A stretch of 64,000 nt of DNA from Gonocerus acuteangulatus. Its lineage: Eukaryota; Arthropoda; Insecta; Hemiptera; Coreidae. Location of the stretch: NCBI GenBank assembly GCA_946811695.1, contig OX328124.1:33316203-33380202 (forward strand), in the 5' to 3' direction. Shown here piece after piece: positions 49,075 through 58,551 of the stretch (the stretch's first letter is position 1; every line of letters begins with the position of its first letter). The notes beneath the pieces were generated by a model, which had not been told where the DNA came from, ran no database searches, and saw only the letters and a list, made by a program, of their open reading frames with translations. A program made the translations under genes and the position numbers.

Positions 49075-49160
49075 TCCGTTTTAATCTATCAATCTTTTGC
49101 TAACAAGATGCTATATACCAAGTTTTACGGACAAAAAACAAAAACTGTAGCGGGTTTCAT
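49075..49160 (-). repeat. Single inverse unit of the 140-bp repeat of 15575-16119
   Basis: The minus strand shares AGTTTTTGTTTTTT, AAACTTGGTATATAGCAT and TTAGCAAA with the first unit at about 15590-15645. Confidence 0.7.
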
Positions 49161-49325
49161 TCGAAAAGTTCTAAAAGGAGCAAAAAAGTTCTTGACAACA
49201 TAAATTTGTGCACGTTTTTGATACCGAATACTAAAATGAAAATTAAAAATTTTCAATACTAATGAATTTCTGTTAAACTAAAAAAAAATATTGTTTGAGA
49301 GGAGATCGTTGACCGTTGATGATGG

Positions 49326-49482
49326 GAAGGTAGGGATTGTCGGGGTTCGGTCATTGCTTCTTAATAAAATTTCATTTTACAGTGAAAATATTTTTGAAAC
49401 GTCGGCAACAATAAAACCATTTTCACTGTAAAGTGTAGTTTTATTAAGGAGCAATGACCGAACCCCGACAATCCCTACCTTC
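49326..49482. mobile_element. Foldback element, 157 bp
   Basis: GAAGGTAGGGATTGTCGGGG at the left pairs perfectly with the right end, and pairing continues through CGGTCATTGCT(T/C)CTTAATAAAA. The centre holds GAAACGTCGGC. The outer GTCGGGGTTCGGTC sequence recurs in the foldback at 40394 in a variant form. Confidence 0.88.
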
Positions 49483-50296
49483 TTAAAAAAAATATATATA
49501 TATTTCGAGAAACTTATAAAAATACTTCCGGATATATTAGAAGAACCTTTCATATTCTAATAAGGAAGGATTAAAATAATCAGTCCTAGTTTGGATCTTG
49601 TTCCATCTGAAGATCGTATTCGCTAAAGCTGATATTGTTATTTTTATGTCCAGCAAAAAGGTAGTTAGTTTATTTATTTATTGTTATATTATTTATAAAA
49701 CAATAAATATCTCGCTACAAATAATAGCTTAATCTCGTCATTCTAAAATTAAAAAAAAAAAAAAAAGTCTCCTATTTTCATAAAACTATAAAGTAAAAAT
49801 ATAATAATAATTATAATGACATTTGTTAACGTCAATTTTAGTGTTAGTTCTTAATTTTAAGAAAATGAAAAGAAGACATTTTAGATAAGAAGGAAAAGAA
49901 AAAAAAGATCATATCTTGTAATGAGATATTCATCACAGAACATATCCACGATATCAGTGAACAGCTGTCTCATTAAGCCACCTGTTGATCAGGAGTGTTA
50001 TCTATAGTTAGTGACAAATGATGAGTTTCTTCTTCTCTTCCGCAACTAAAGAGTTGATATTTTATCTTTGTTGACTCTTCAAGCCCTCAAAATAATTTAA
50101 ATATTTCCAAATTTTAGCTAATAGCTCATAACAATTTTGTCGCAACAATGGGGATGAACTCAATAACGAGTTGCAAGAATGATCAAAACAGCTTAAGAAT
50201 TAGACGTGTTTTTCTAATAATAATATTCATTTTACAGCACAGAATGATTTCATGTTCATTTTTGAGTTATCACAACATAACGACATATAAGAAAGA

Positions 50297-50301
<5 letters not shown>

Positions 50302-50339
<38 letters not shown>
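50302..50339. repeat. Poly(A) tract, about 38 bp
   Basis: Uninterrupted A run without a recognisable element body upstream. Confidence 0.93.
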
Positions 50340-50341
<2 letters not shown>

Positions 50342-50413
50342 CTTTTAAATCTAAAAACAAAAAATTATATACAAACAGTAGTTAAAAACTATCGTAATGC
50401 TATTTAACATTTA

Positions 50414-50623
50414 TTTATTTAAATTTTAACGTCCATTATTATTAACTGAGAATTTTGGGACGGGTTATCTATAGGTTCCCGCTCTTTTCTAGCCAGGATA
50501 GGGTTGATGCCTTTTCTTTTTTCTAAAGAAAAGCCACCACCCTACAGTGGGAATCGAACCCACGACCCTTGGACGGAGTGTTAAGTGCTCACGCCTTAAC
50601 ACTCACGGCCACCGGGCCTCCAA
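50414..50623 (-). mobile_element. SINE family B, full length with target duplication
   Basis: The minus strand starts GGAGGCCCGGTGGCCGTGAG, has GGTTCGATTCCCAC and ends with the TTAAAATTTAAATAA tail. The 13-bp duplication TATTTAACATTTA is at 50401-50413 and 50624-50636. Confidence 0.96.
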
Positions 50624-50727
50624 TATTTAACATTTAAAAATAGGAAGTATATACAGACAGAGTTAATTACCGAAGATCTTCCAACCATGCTCATCTAAGT
50701 CTTCCAATCTCCAGAAACCTCACAATA

Positions 50728-50734
<7 letters not shown>

Positions 50735-50766
<32 letters not shown>
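50735..50766. repeat. (TA)n microsatellite
   Basis: About 15 TA units, abutting a SINE tail. Confidence 0.92.
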
Positions 50767-50775
<9 letters not shown>

Positions 50776-50815
50776 TTTTTATGGTGTGTCGACTGCTATG
50801 GCCAATGGCACCAAA
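50767..50815 (-). mobile_element. SINE tail-only insertion, about 49 bp
   Basis: The minus strand reads GGTGCCATTGGCC...CGACACACC, then poly(A). GGTG and CACC pair. Target duplication cannot be judged because the flanks are TA-rich. Confidence 0.75.
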
Positions 50816-51160
50816 ATATATTATATTATTTTATTGTAAAAACCAAATCAATTTCGTTTACGTCTATGCTGGTTAAATTTCTTGTGCGGTATATTATCCA
50901 AAAGAATAAAAAAATAAAAATAAACTTTGCTCATAATCATGATTAGAATAACCTAATAAAATATTTGTAAATTAAGTTCAAGCATAATATCAGCCCTAGA
51001 AAAAGACTGTCTGTAAAAGATTATTTACTGCACAGCTCGATCATTAGTTTATTTATACATAATTAATTCTTGATTTTTTATTTATTTATTGTATGTATAT
51101 TCTCCAGAAGACACATCACTTAAAAATATAATAAAAAAAAAAAAAAATCAACTAGAAACT

Positions 51161-51310
51161 GCCAACGGCCATAGCCACGTTGACTGCACCGTTTTCCGTT
51201 GATCACTGAAGTTAAGAAACATCCGGCGTGGCCAGTACTTGAATAGGTGACCGAACACGTGCTGTTGGCATTATAAAAGGGCGGCAACCTCTAGATAGCC
51301 CGGCACTAAT
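51161..51310 (+). mobile_element. 5S rRNA-headed SINE (SINE3-like)
   Basis: GCCAACGGCCATAGCCACGT, then TGATCACTGAAGTTAAG and GGCCAGTACTTGAATAGGTG align along the whole of eukaryotic 5S rRNA, about 110 bp with a few small deletions, and include the internal promoter region. It is followed by a non-5S body (GGCGGCAACCTCTAGATAGC) and the start of the family A-like tail (CCCGGCACTAATAGCCG). It is therefore a retroposon, not a functional 5S gene. It lies 430 bp upstream of the DNA-binding exon. Confidence 0.85.
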
Positions 51311-51738
51311 AGCCGTATTCCATTTCCCAGGCAGTAAATTAGCCACTGCACTAAACCCATGCTCTGCCAAATATGATAAGTAAACTAAGCTCATGAAATT
51401 GGCAAAGTTAAGAAACCTGGCTAGAGTCAGAATTCTGTACCAGATGTCTGTACAGACATCCTGATCATAGATTTGGTGGTAATTATTTATAAATTTTAAC
51501 AGGTACCCCCTCAAAAACGACTGCATAATTTTCAACATAGTAAACGGTTGGATATGTACTTCATCTGGTTTTTGTTAATCTCTACGAGCATCAATATTTT
51601 CTGACTTACCACTAAAGAGATCTTCATTATGGATATAGTAACTTTATAAGCTTTCAAGCCTCCTAGTGCTCTAATTATATCGACCATTGGTAAATATACA
51701 ATATTCTTTAAAAACATTTTTGTTGTTGTCTGTTTCAG

Positions 51739-51966
51739 CGCAAATTGAGATAATCCCGTGCAAGGTGTGCGGGGACAAGTCGTCGGGGGTCCACTACGGA
51801 GTGATAACGTGCGAAGGCTGCAAAGGATTCTTCAGAAGGAGCCAATCTTCGGTGGTGAACTACCAGTGCCCGAGGTCTAAAGCCTGCCTTGTCGACAGGG
51901 TCAATAGGAACAGGTGCCAATACTGCAGGCTACAGAAGTGCCTAAGGCTTGGAATGTCAAGGGACG
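51739..51966 (+). CDS. Hr3: Hr3 (NR1F, ROR/HR3-like) nuclear receptor, DNA-binding-domain exon
   Basis: This 76-codon internal exon encodes the complete two-zinc-finger DNA-binding domain of HR3, the orphan receptor that acts early in the ecdysone-driven moulting cascade and binds ROR-type half-sites in DNA as a monomer. It begins [21 protein letters not shown]. Numbering from the start at 7459, finger 1 uses C62, C65, C79 and C82 with P-box CEGCKG; finger 2 uses C98, C104, C114 and C117; the exon ends LGMSRD. All eight zinc ligands are present. The [20 protein letters not shown] start and the SSVVNYQC segment separate it from E75 and other NR1 receptors. The acceptor is a pyrimidine-rich tract ending tttcag at 51738; the donor is g/gtgagt at 51966/51967. 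Both boundaries are phase 1. Neighbouring bases are repeats, so purifying selection stands out here. The hinge and ligand-binding domain lie beyond the window. The longer open frame through the upstream boundary is intron read-through. Confidence 0.97.
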
Positions 51967-52087
51967 GTGAGTGCAACATATGACTTAAATAACATTGTAA
52001 ACAATTTAAAACTTCGTTTCATGTATCGTACGTCCGAATTTGTTACAAATATACGCCAACTTCTAAAATACATCCACCACACGTTAG

Positions 52088-52262
52088 TTTTTTGTTTTTT
52101 GTTACGGCGCGCCGACATCTGGGACATTAGTGCCGACATCCATGGTGCAGCAAAGAAATTTCTCAACTAGCCGTGAGGTGAAAATAATCCTGTCGCAGGT
52201 AGGACTTGAACCCAACAACTCCCGCATGAGAATCTAAGGCGTTATCCAGTAGACCACGGGAT
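52088..52262 (-). mobile_element. SINE family A, diverged, 120 bp after the Hr3 exon
   Basis: The minus strand runs from CCCGTGGTCTACTGGATAAC through the B-box-like GGTTCAAGTCC to the tail CGGCAC...GCGCCG. Pairing in the tail is kept through a G-T wobble. No target duplication found. Confidence 0.88.
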
Positions 52263-52611
52263 CATAGATTCATTATATCGTTCACTGTCTTCAACAACGT
52301 GTTATCTCAAAAATCGGCTATTTTTAGATTTGGCTATTTTCAGAATGTGCTGAAACAGTAGTACATACCACCTTGCCCCAACACAACTTTATAGTTGAAT
52401 TGCTTAATTGAGGCGAAAGATCAATAATAAAAATAAACTGTTTTTTCTGCTCCAAATCCTTCATTCACTGCTATAAATGAATCATGCTATTATGACGCTT
52501 ATTCAGAGGCTTATAACTAAAAACATTCCTGGTCACATGGGACTAAACCGTCTACCTAACCTTGCTGAGTCAATAACAAAAGATACCATACCAGCTGATT
52601 ATGCATCGATT

Positions 52612-52731
52612 CTTTTTTTTTAACGGCGTATCAACTATTGGGCTACTAACGTCGGGCTATCTACAGGTTGCCACCATTTTTTATGATGCCAATGGATCGG
52701 TGATCCATTTAGGTACTGGCCACGCCCGACT
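52612..52731 (-). mobile_element. 5S-headed SINE, 5'-truncated
   Basis: The minus strand begins inside the 5S part (GTCGGGCGTGGCCAGTACCT), continues with CATTGGCATCATAAAAA and GGTGGCAACCTGTAGATAGC, and ends in the full tail CGACGT...ACGCCG plus poly(A). It shows that the 5S family and family A share the same 3' tail. Confidence 0.85.
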
Positions 52732-54695
52732 ATATCGATAATTTAATGGGATTCTGTTCATTTCCAGAAGAATTGTAGCGGCTAATTACAAAATCGATTA
52801 GTGCCATCACTTCAATTTTTTCCTAAAACTTTTTTTTATTATTTTACCACCGAATAAATTGAAAAATATGACATGTGATTGTTTCGTCCGTCTTTTTATT
52901 AACCACTATTTCTGATTTTTATAACATACATATATATTTTCTGTTTGGTTGTGTTCTTTTCTTTGCCAAGAATTTCTTCCGCGCTGTTTTAACCTTTTCT
53001 TCAGGGAACGTCCGACTTGTATACGACTTTTCGCAATGTTGACTACTATTTTGATAAACGTTATATTCCTTGCGCTCATTTAAGTAATTCTTTAACATTA
53101 AAGAGAACAATACTCATAACACTTTATAATGTTCTGCCAGTTTCTAAGTCTATTAGCTATCTTTCCAACATGAACCATAAATTACAATATTCATCTCTCA
53201 ATATATTGCCAGGACTTGGGCTCCGTGCCACTGCAATCAAGAAAGAAAAAGATGGCTACTTGGAACTATTGATTTATGCTAATGGGAACCCCTGACGGTC
53301 TTAATGGTGAATCATGAGTTCTTATGATGAGTTCCGATGTTTGAGGGAGTCCTTCACAGTATGCCCAGATGAGCCCGTTCCATTCATGATTATGGTCTTC
53401 TAATAGGAATAATGACTTTCTTTAAAAGCAGCTATCAATAATAACAATTTTTTCCTTAGAGAGCAATGTTCATATATTGTATTTTCATTTTACTTGACAT
53501 GGGAAAACTCAGTCTTCTATTTCGTCAAGAAAGAAGAGGCTAAGTCAAAAAACATATTTTGTCAGCCTACACTCAGAACAAAACGTAAATTGCTGTACAG
53601 TCTGAAAGAATTATTTTTTCATAGCAGGCTGTACATTGATGAACTTATTTAATATCTACTAGAAACATTTATATCATTATGTGGTGTACTTGGGTTTCAT
53701 TGACCCGGCCGAACTTATTTTGAATGAAAGGGGGGTTGTGTACTTAAAACACCTTTTGGTTAAATACAAAAGGATGTTCCGACGGGACATTATTCTTCGG
53801 ATGATTATGGCTGTTATTTTGTCTGAGGTGGACTGGGGTTATTTATTTTATCTTTATATTTGGTAATGAATTCTCGAATTTAGTTGCTGTTTTTATTTCA
53901 CTCTTATGCAAATAGAAAATCATCATTTCCATCGTAAACAGAAAGTCTCTTAAGTGTTTCCTCCACTTCCTCCGGTGTCGAAACCCATTAGCCTTCACAT
54001 AAAGACAGCAGTGTTATCGGAACAACTGCAGAGTTGAGGAAGAAAAAGTCTTATAACAAGAAGAAAGGTTTAAAAAGCAAGATAAGAGGACAGATGTTAG
54101 AACAGGTATGTGTACATTTCATAGTATTGGGACAACTGTTCCTATCCATAGAGGTAGAAGCATCTGCTTTGCTTCAAAATCATAACGGGACTCACTGTTA
54201 CCTGGAAGCGTTCCTTCCGCACCCAGGCGTCATATCAACCATTTCTCATCCGAGCCAAAACATATCACCCATAACGGGGCGTTTTTCACGACTTTTTCTG
54301 TGTGATTATTCCCCCTGAGTACAGTTTGTCACACTCAACTTGTTTGCCTTTTTTGTTTGGGGTTCTTATTGCTTTTAAACCACTTCCTTCAAAATAATCT
54401 AATAGGACAGGGCTTCTGCTAATAATGAAATGTGTTAAATGTATTTGTTCATTTCACTAAAATAATTATACAAAATTCAGAAAAAAAGAACAATATTAAA
54501 TTTCAATAGGATCAAAGCAGTTAGCCGTTGCGGTGATTTGAAGTTATCCAAGGGATGGAGAGGAAAACTGTCAACATTTTTGACAAATGTATGTATTTCG
54601 GACGTTTCTCCTACTCTTTGGTAGTCTTCGTCCGCTAAAAAAACAGAAAATGTAGAATTACAAAAATGAATATCTGTCGTCAACCTATCGATGTA
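52732..54695. other. Intronic DNA, no gene recognised
   Basis: Short open frames only. A variant of the hammerhead-like motif (CGGACGAAG, CTAC/GTAG stem, GAAAC) lies at 54604-54634 on the minus strand. Confidence 0.4.
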
Positions 54696-55624
54696 AAGGT
54701 GGCCATGCACGTTCAGTTGACATCTCAAAGCCAGGACAGCACAGTTTGGCTTCAAGGTTTGGACTGAAAGGGTCTATTACACACACGATAAGTTAATTAA
54801 CTACAAGGCCGGGACAGTGTAGTCCAAGTCTTGAGATATTCCTCAACGCGTATGAGACAGCCGTGTGGCCAGACTTGAACTGTACAGTCCATCGAAGTAA
54901 AATGAAAAAAAAACAAAAAAAAAAACAATAGATTAACTGTACAGTCCAATAGGACCGGGACTGAGCAGGCCAAGAGGATATTTCATTCACATTCAGTGGG
55001 TCTATTATAACTGGACTGCTCAGTCCCAGCCTTGAGGTTTATTAACTTCAATCGTGTGTGTGCTAGACCCGTACAGTTCAAAACATGAAGACAAACCTTG
55101 CAGTCCCAGCCTTGAGTTTTATTAACTTCAATCGTGTGTGTGCTAGACCCGTACAGTTCAAAACATGAAGACAAACCTTGCAGCCCCAGCCTTGAGGTTT
55201 ATTAACTTCAATCGTGTGTGTGCTAGACCCGTACAGTTCAAAACATAAAGACAAACCTTGCAGTCCCAGCCTTGAGGTTTATTATTTTCAATCGTGTGTG
55301 TGCTAGACCCGTACAGTTCAAAACATGAAGACAAACCTTGCAGTCCCAGCCTTGAGGTTTATTATCTTCAATCGTGTGTGTGCTAGACCCGTACAGTTCA
55401 AAACATGAAGACAAACCTTGCAGTCCCAGCCTTGAGGTTTATTAACTTCAATCGTGTGTGTGCTAGACCCGTACCGTTCAAAACATGAAGCCAAACTGTG
55501 CAGTCCTGGCTTTGAGGTTTATTAACTTCAATCGTGTGTGTGCTAGACCCGTACAGTTCAAAACATGAAGACAAACCTTGCAGTCCCGGCCTTGAGATTT
55601 AAACTGAACGTTTTTGGCCACCTT
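54696..55624. mobile_element. TIR transposon with internally amplified 80-bp subterminal unit
   Basis: Left end AAGGTGGCCATGCACGTTCA is inverted at the right end (GAACGTTTTTGGCCACCTT). One inverse copy of the 80-bp unit lies inside the left end (54710-54800), and seven or more direct copies fill the right half. The target duplication is not clear. There is no transposase frame. Confidence 0.8.
55021..55580 (+). repeat. Tandem array, exactly 80-bp unit, seven copies plus a partial
   Basis: Units start CAGTCCCAGCCTTGAGGTTT at 55021, 55101, 55181, 55261, 55341, 55421 and 55501, with a partial unit at 55581. There are no length changes and only one to five substitutions per unit. Confidence 0.97.
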
Positions 55625-56290
55625 AACACACTGTTTTTATAGGTTTAATTGCTCTTTTTTTTTTTGTAATACTTCATTTGTGATCTCAACCATTCCTTGA
55701 CTTTTTTTTATTAATTTTGAAGCTAATTTTAATGAGCTCTTCGCTTTGTCATATATAGATCTTAAATACTGTGTTAATCTCTCATTACTTAAAGGCGCTG
55801 GTGAATTCAGAACATTTATGAAAAACGAAAGCATCAAATATCAGACGTACACAAAATTTTAAACGCCAAGTGCTCTGCGCAACCGCCAGTGCTCAGATTC
55901 CACCAGCCAACGACAAGCTCTTTTAAGAACCCAATGACGTTTTCGTTAAAGGGGGAATTTCTTTGTTGAGCGTGGAGAGTATTCAGTGTGGAAATAGTCA
56001 GTGTTTGGTCCGGATATTTGATAGAACTTCATTTTGTAATGAAAAAAAAAAGTTTTAATTGAAGTTAAATGGCTGGAATTTCATCCAGAGACTTCCAACC
56101 AATCAGTGTTTCACTTTTGTACAGACAAGTTGTTAAAGTGGATAGGTGATGTTACCTGTTTCCTTACCTTTCAAAGTAATGTGTTTGTCTATACCTTCAA
56201 AATGGATTCGAAATACGGAAGTTGAGTTGCTAACTCCCAGGTTTTGTATTCTTTTAAATACATACCACACTATTGGCTTATGAATATTCA

Positions 56291-56586
56291 CATTCTCGAA
56301 GGTAGGACATTTACCTTTCAGTTCTTCTGGCTCGACTAGGCCAACACTAGCATTGCTATGTAGTGACTACACATTTACCTTTCTGTTCTTCTGGCTCGAA
56401 TAGGCCAACACTAGCATTGCTGTGTAGTGACTACACATTTACCTTTCTGTTCTTCTGGCTCGAATAGGCCAACACTAGCATTGCTATGTAGTGACTACAC
56501 ATTCTCGAAGGTAGGACATTTACCTTTCTGTTCTTCTGGCTCGAATAGGCCAACACTAGCATTGCCATGTAGTGACTACACATTTT
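56291..56586 (+). repeat. Tandem array, alternating 82- and 64-bp units, four copies
   Basis: The unit is CATTTACCTTTCTGTTCTTC...TGTAGTGACTACA. The first and fourth copies carry an extra 18 bp (TCTCGAAGGTAGGACATT) that the middle two lack. Confidence 0.95.
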
Positions 56587-58484
56587 CCTTTTCAATTCAG
56601 TTGGCTCTTCGATGTGTTTTACTGTGGAAAAGATAATTCATCGGGTCCTCCCATCCAGTTGAATCCTGACCAAATATCATACATTCAACTAGACACCGTG
56701 GGAAAATAAATGTATATATTGCTGCAAAAGTACACGAATAAAAAAAACGCCGTTTTTCAAGATAAGTAAAAAAATATTTTCTACCATCAGTAAAATTGGA
56801 CATAAAATTGAATGGTATTCTAAGGACCACATATATGTACTTCCACCGACATATAAAGCACAACCGAACATGTGTCATCATATCAAAATTTCCACAGAGC
56901 AGATTTAATTCTGTAAAACGACCCAACTCCATCTGGTGGCTGACTAATGCACTTATATTCTATACACCTTTGTGAAATAATGAAGGAATGCTAATCCAAG
57001 CTAATCCAATTTAGGCTTTGGTAGGGTTGATTCCCAAAACGTAAATTTTGGGTGCTTAGAGAGCAATTTCTTGTATATATGTGTGTGTGTGTGTTTGTAT
57101 GTATAGAAAAGGAGAAAGGGACAAATACTTCTGAGAAGTCCGGGGGGAATGTCCCTGAAACGTGCATGTTGTAAAAATTGATTGATTTCCGACGTTTCAG
57201 GAAGGTACTTGCAAAATGAGAAATGGGTTTGAGAAAGTGACCTGGAAGGGATGTACTAAAGCAATAAAATGCCCTGCAGATATTGGCGTGCCACAATGCT
57301 AACTAGATTTATGGCTGGGAGTGTCTTCCAATATCCTCTGCACTAAAACCTGGGACTACCTGCTTTGTAATCCCATACCCAAACCCAAGGATTTCCTTCT
57401 GGAAGACGGCTGGCTACGGTAGTACATTACAATAGCTCCAGTAAACATAACTGTTTGGCTTAGGAAGATCCATTTTAGATTTTCGGAGTGTATAGTAACT
57501 AGATTATCATCTTAATTTTGGACATAGTTTTTTAGCCTGTTTCCTTCCCTCCCTATGGGAGACCTAATGAAGCAATCTGGAATGCTGAAAAAAAGTGTTG
57601 GCGTTTTATGAACATGGGATCCCATTAATATAGTCATTGTAGTAATTGATTTCCACTGTGAGAAATAATATTCCAAAATGTCTACTCCTATTTCATGTAC
57701 GGCAAAACTATTTCAGATAGCTACACCAAATGGGGAAAAGTCCCCGAAAACGTTTTTCTCAAAATAAAGCAACCGTGGTAACCGTGGATCTTACTCACAG
57801 AGAAAAGGGATTAATTCAAATATCATCACGCATCAAGGATGTTCCGATTTTGATGAAATTTCGCACAAAAATACTTTGGGTTAAATGAAAAGTCTACCAA
57901 GCACTATTTTTGCTGAAAAATGCGTGCGCAAAATATTTACTTTTAACAATTTTTTTTTTTAATACTCTTCTACAAACACGTACTTGCATATTTCGATTTG
58001 GGGTATGAAATGAAACATAAATTTTGGTTTGGTTCGCAATAGAGCAATATCTACAAAATAAAAGTTAGAATTTAAGAAAGATACAGAAAATATTAAAATA
58101 GCTTAATAAATCCTAAATAAACAAGATTTCCACATCGATAATAATCGACATCTCAACAGGAACTCTCCTAAACCCGTTTTTAGCGCGCCTCGTGACACAA
58201 TCCGGGCGAACCAACTAGAAAAGCTTTTTTCTTAAATCTACCAAGAGTGTAGATTCTTTGGAAATCTTTTTAATAATTACGACACTTCTTAGGTGTTAAC
58301 ATGTTAATTGTTTTGACATTAAATATCCTTCAGTTTGCCCTGATTGTCCATATTGGGATAACTTTTCCTGTATTGTGATATCTTCAAAATTGGGCTATTT
58401 TATCATATCTTGGACACAAATTATATGACAAATTTCTTTAACTTACTTATTTAATTATAGTTGCTTCATTTATATAAAGTAAGA
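56587..58484. other. Intronic DNA, no gene seen
   Basis: An inverted pair CCTGAAACGT...ACGTTTCAGG at about 57137-57192 relates to the GAAACGT repeats. Nothing else recognised. Confidence 0.4.
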
Positions 58485-58493
58485 TAGTTTATT

Positions 58494-58542
58494 TTATTTT
58501 ATGTTTTTTTACGCAGCATCGACCTCAAGGTCACTAGTGCCT
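58494..58542 (-). mobile_element. SINE tail-only insertion, 49 bp
   Basis: The minus strand reads GGCACTAGTGACCTTGAGGT and CGATGCTGCGT, then poly(A). It is flanked by the 9-bp duplication TAGTTTATT (58485-58493 and 58543-58551). Confidence 0.78.
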
Positions 58543-58551
58543 TAGTTTATT

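Larger units (their letters stand above)
7622..51738 (+). other. Hr3: Proposed Hr3 intron 1 (about 44 kb)
   Basis: This is the interval between the phase-1 donor at 7621/7622 and the phase-1 acceptor at 51738/51739 (pyrimidine-rich tract ending tgtttcag). It holds no other recognisable host exon. Its content is SINEs, hAT-like elements, LINE fragments, microsatellites and tandem arrays. Small exons encoding other N-terminal isoforms could be hidden in it, since HR3 genes commonly use several first exons. Confidence 0.6.

Noticed and set aside
51161..51270. Functional 5S rRNA gene
   Set aside because: Internal deletions and substitutions, a non-5S body directly attached, and a second truncated copy with a poly(A) tail identify a retroposon.
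51957..52170. Extension of the DNA-binding exon reading frame and other frames beyond 51966
   Set aside because: The gtgagt donor and loss of HR3 similarity immediately after MSRD show this is intron; a family A SINE follows.
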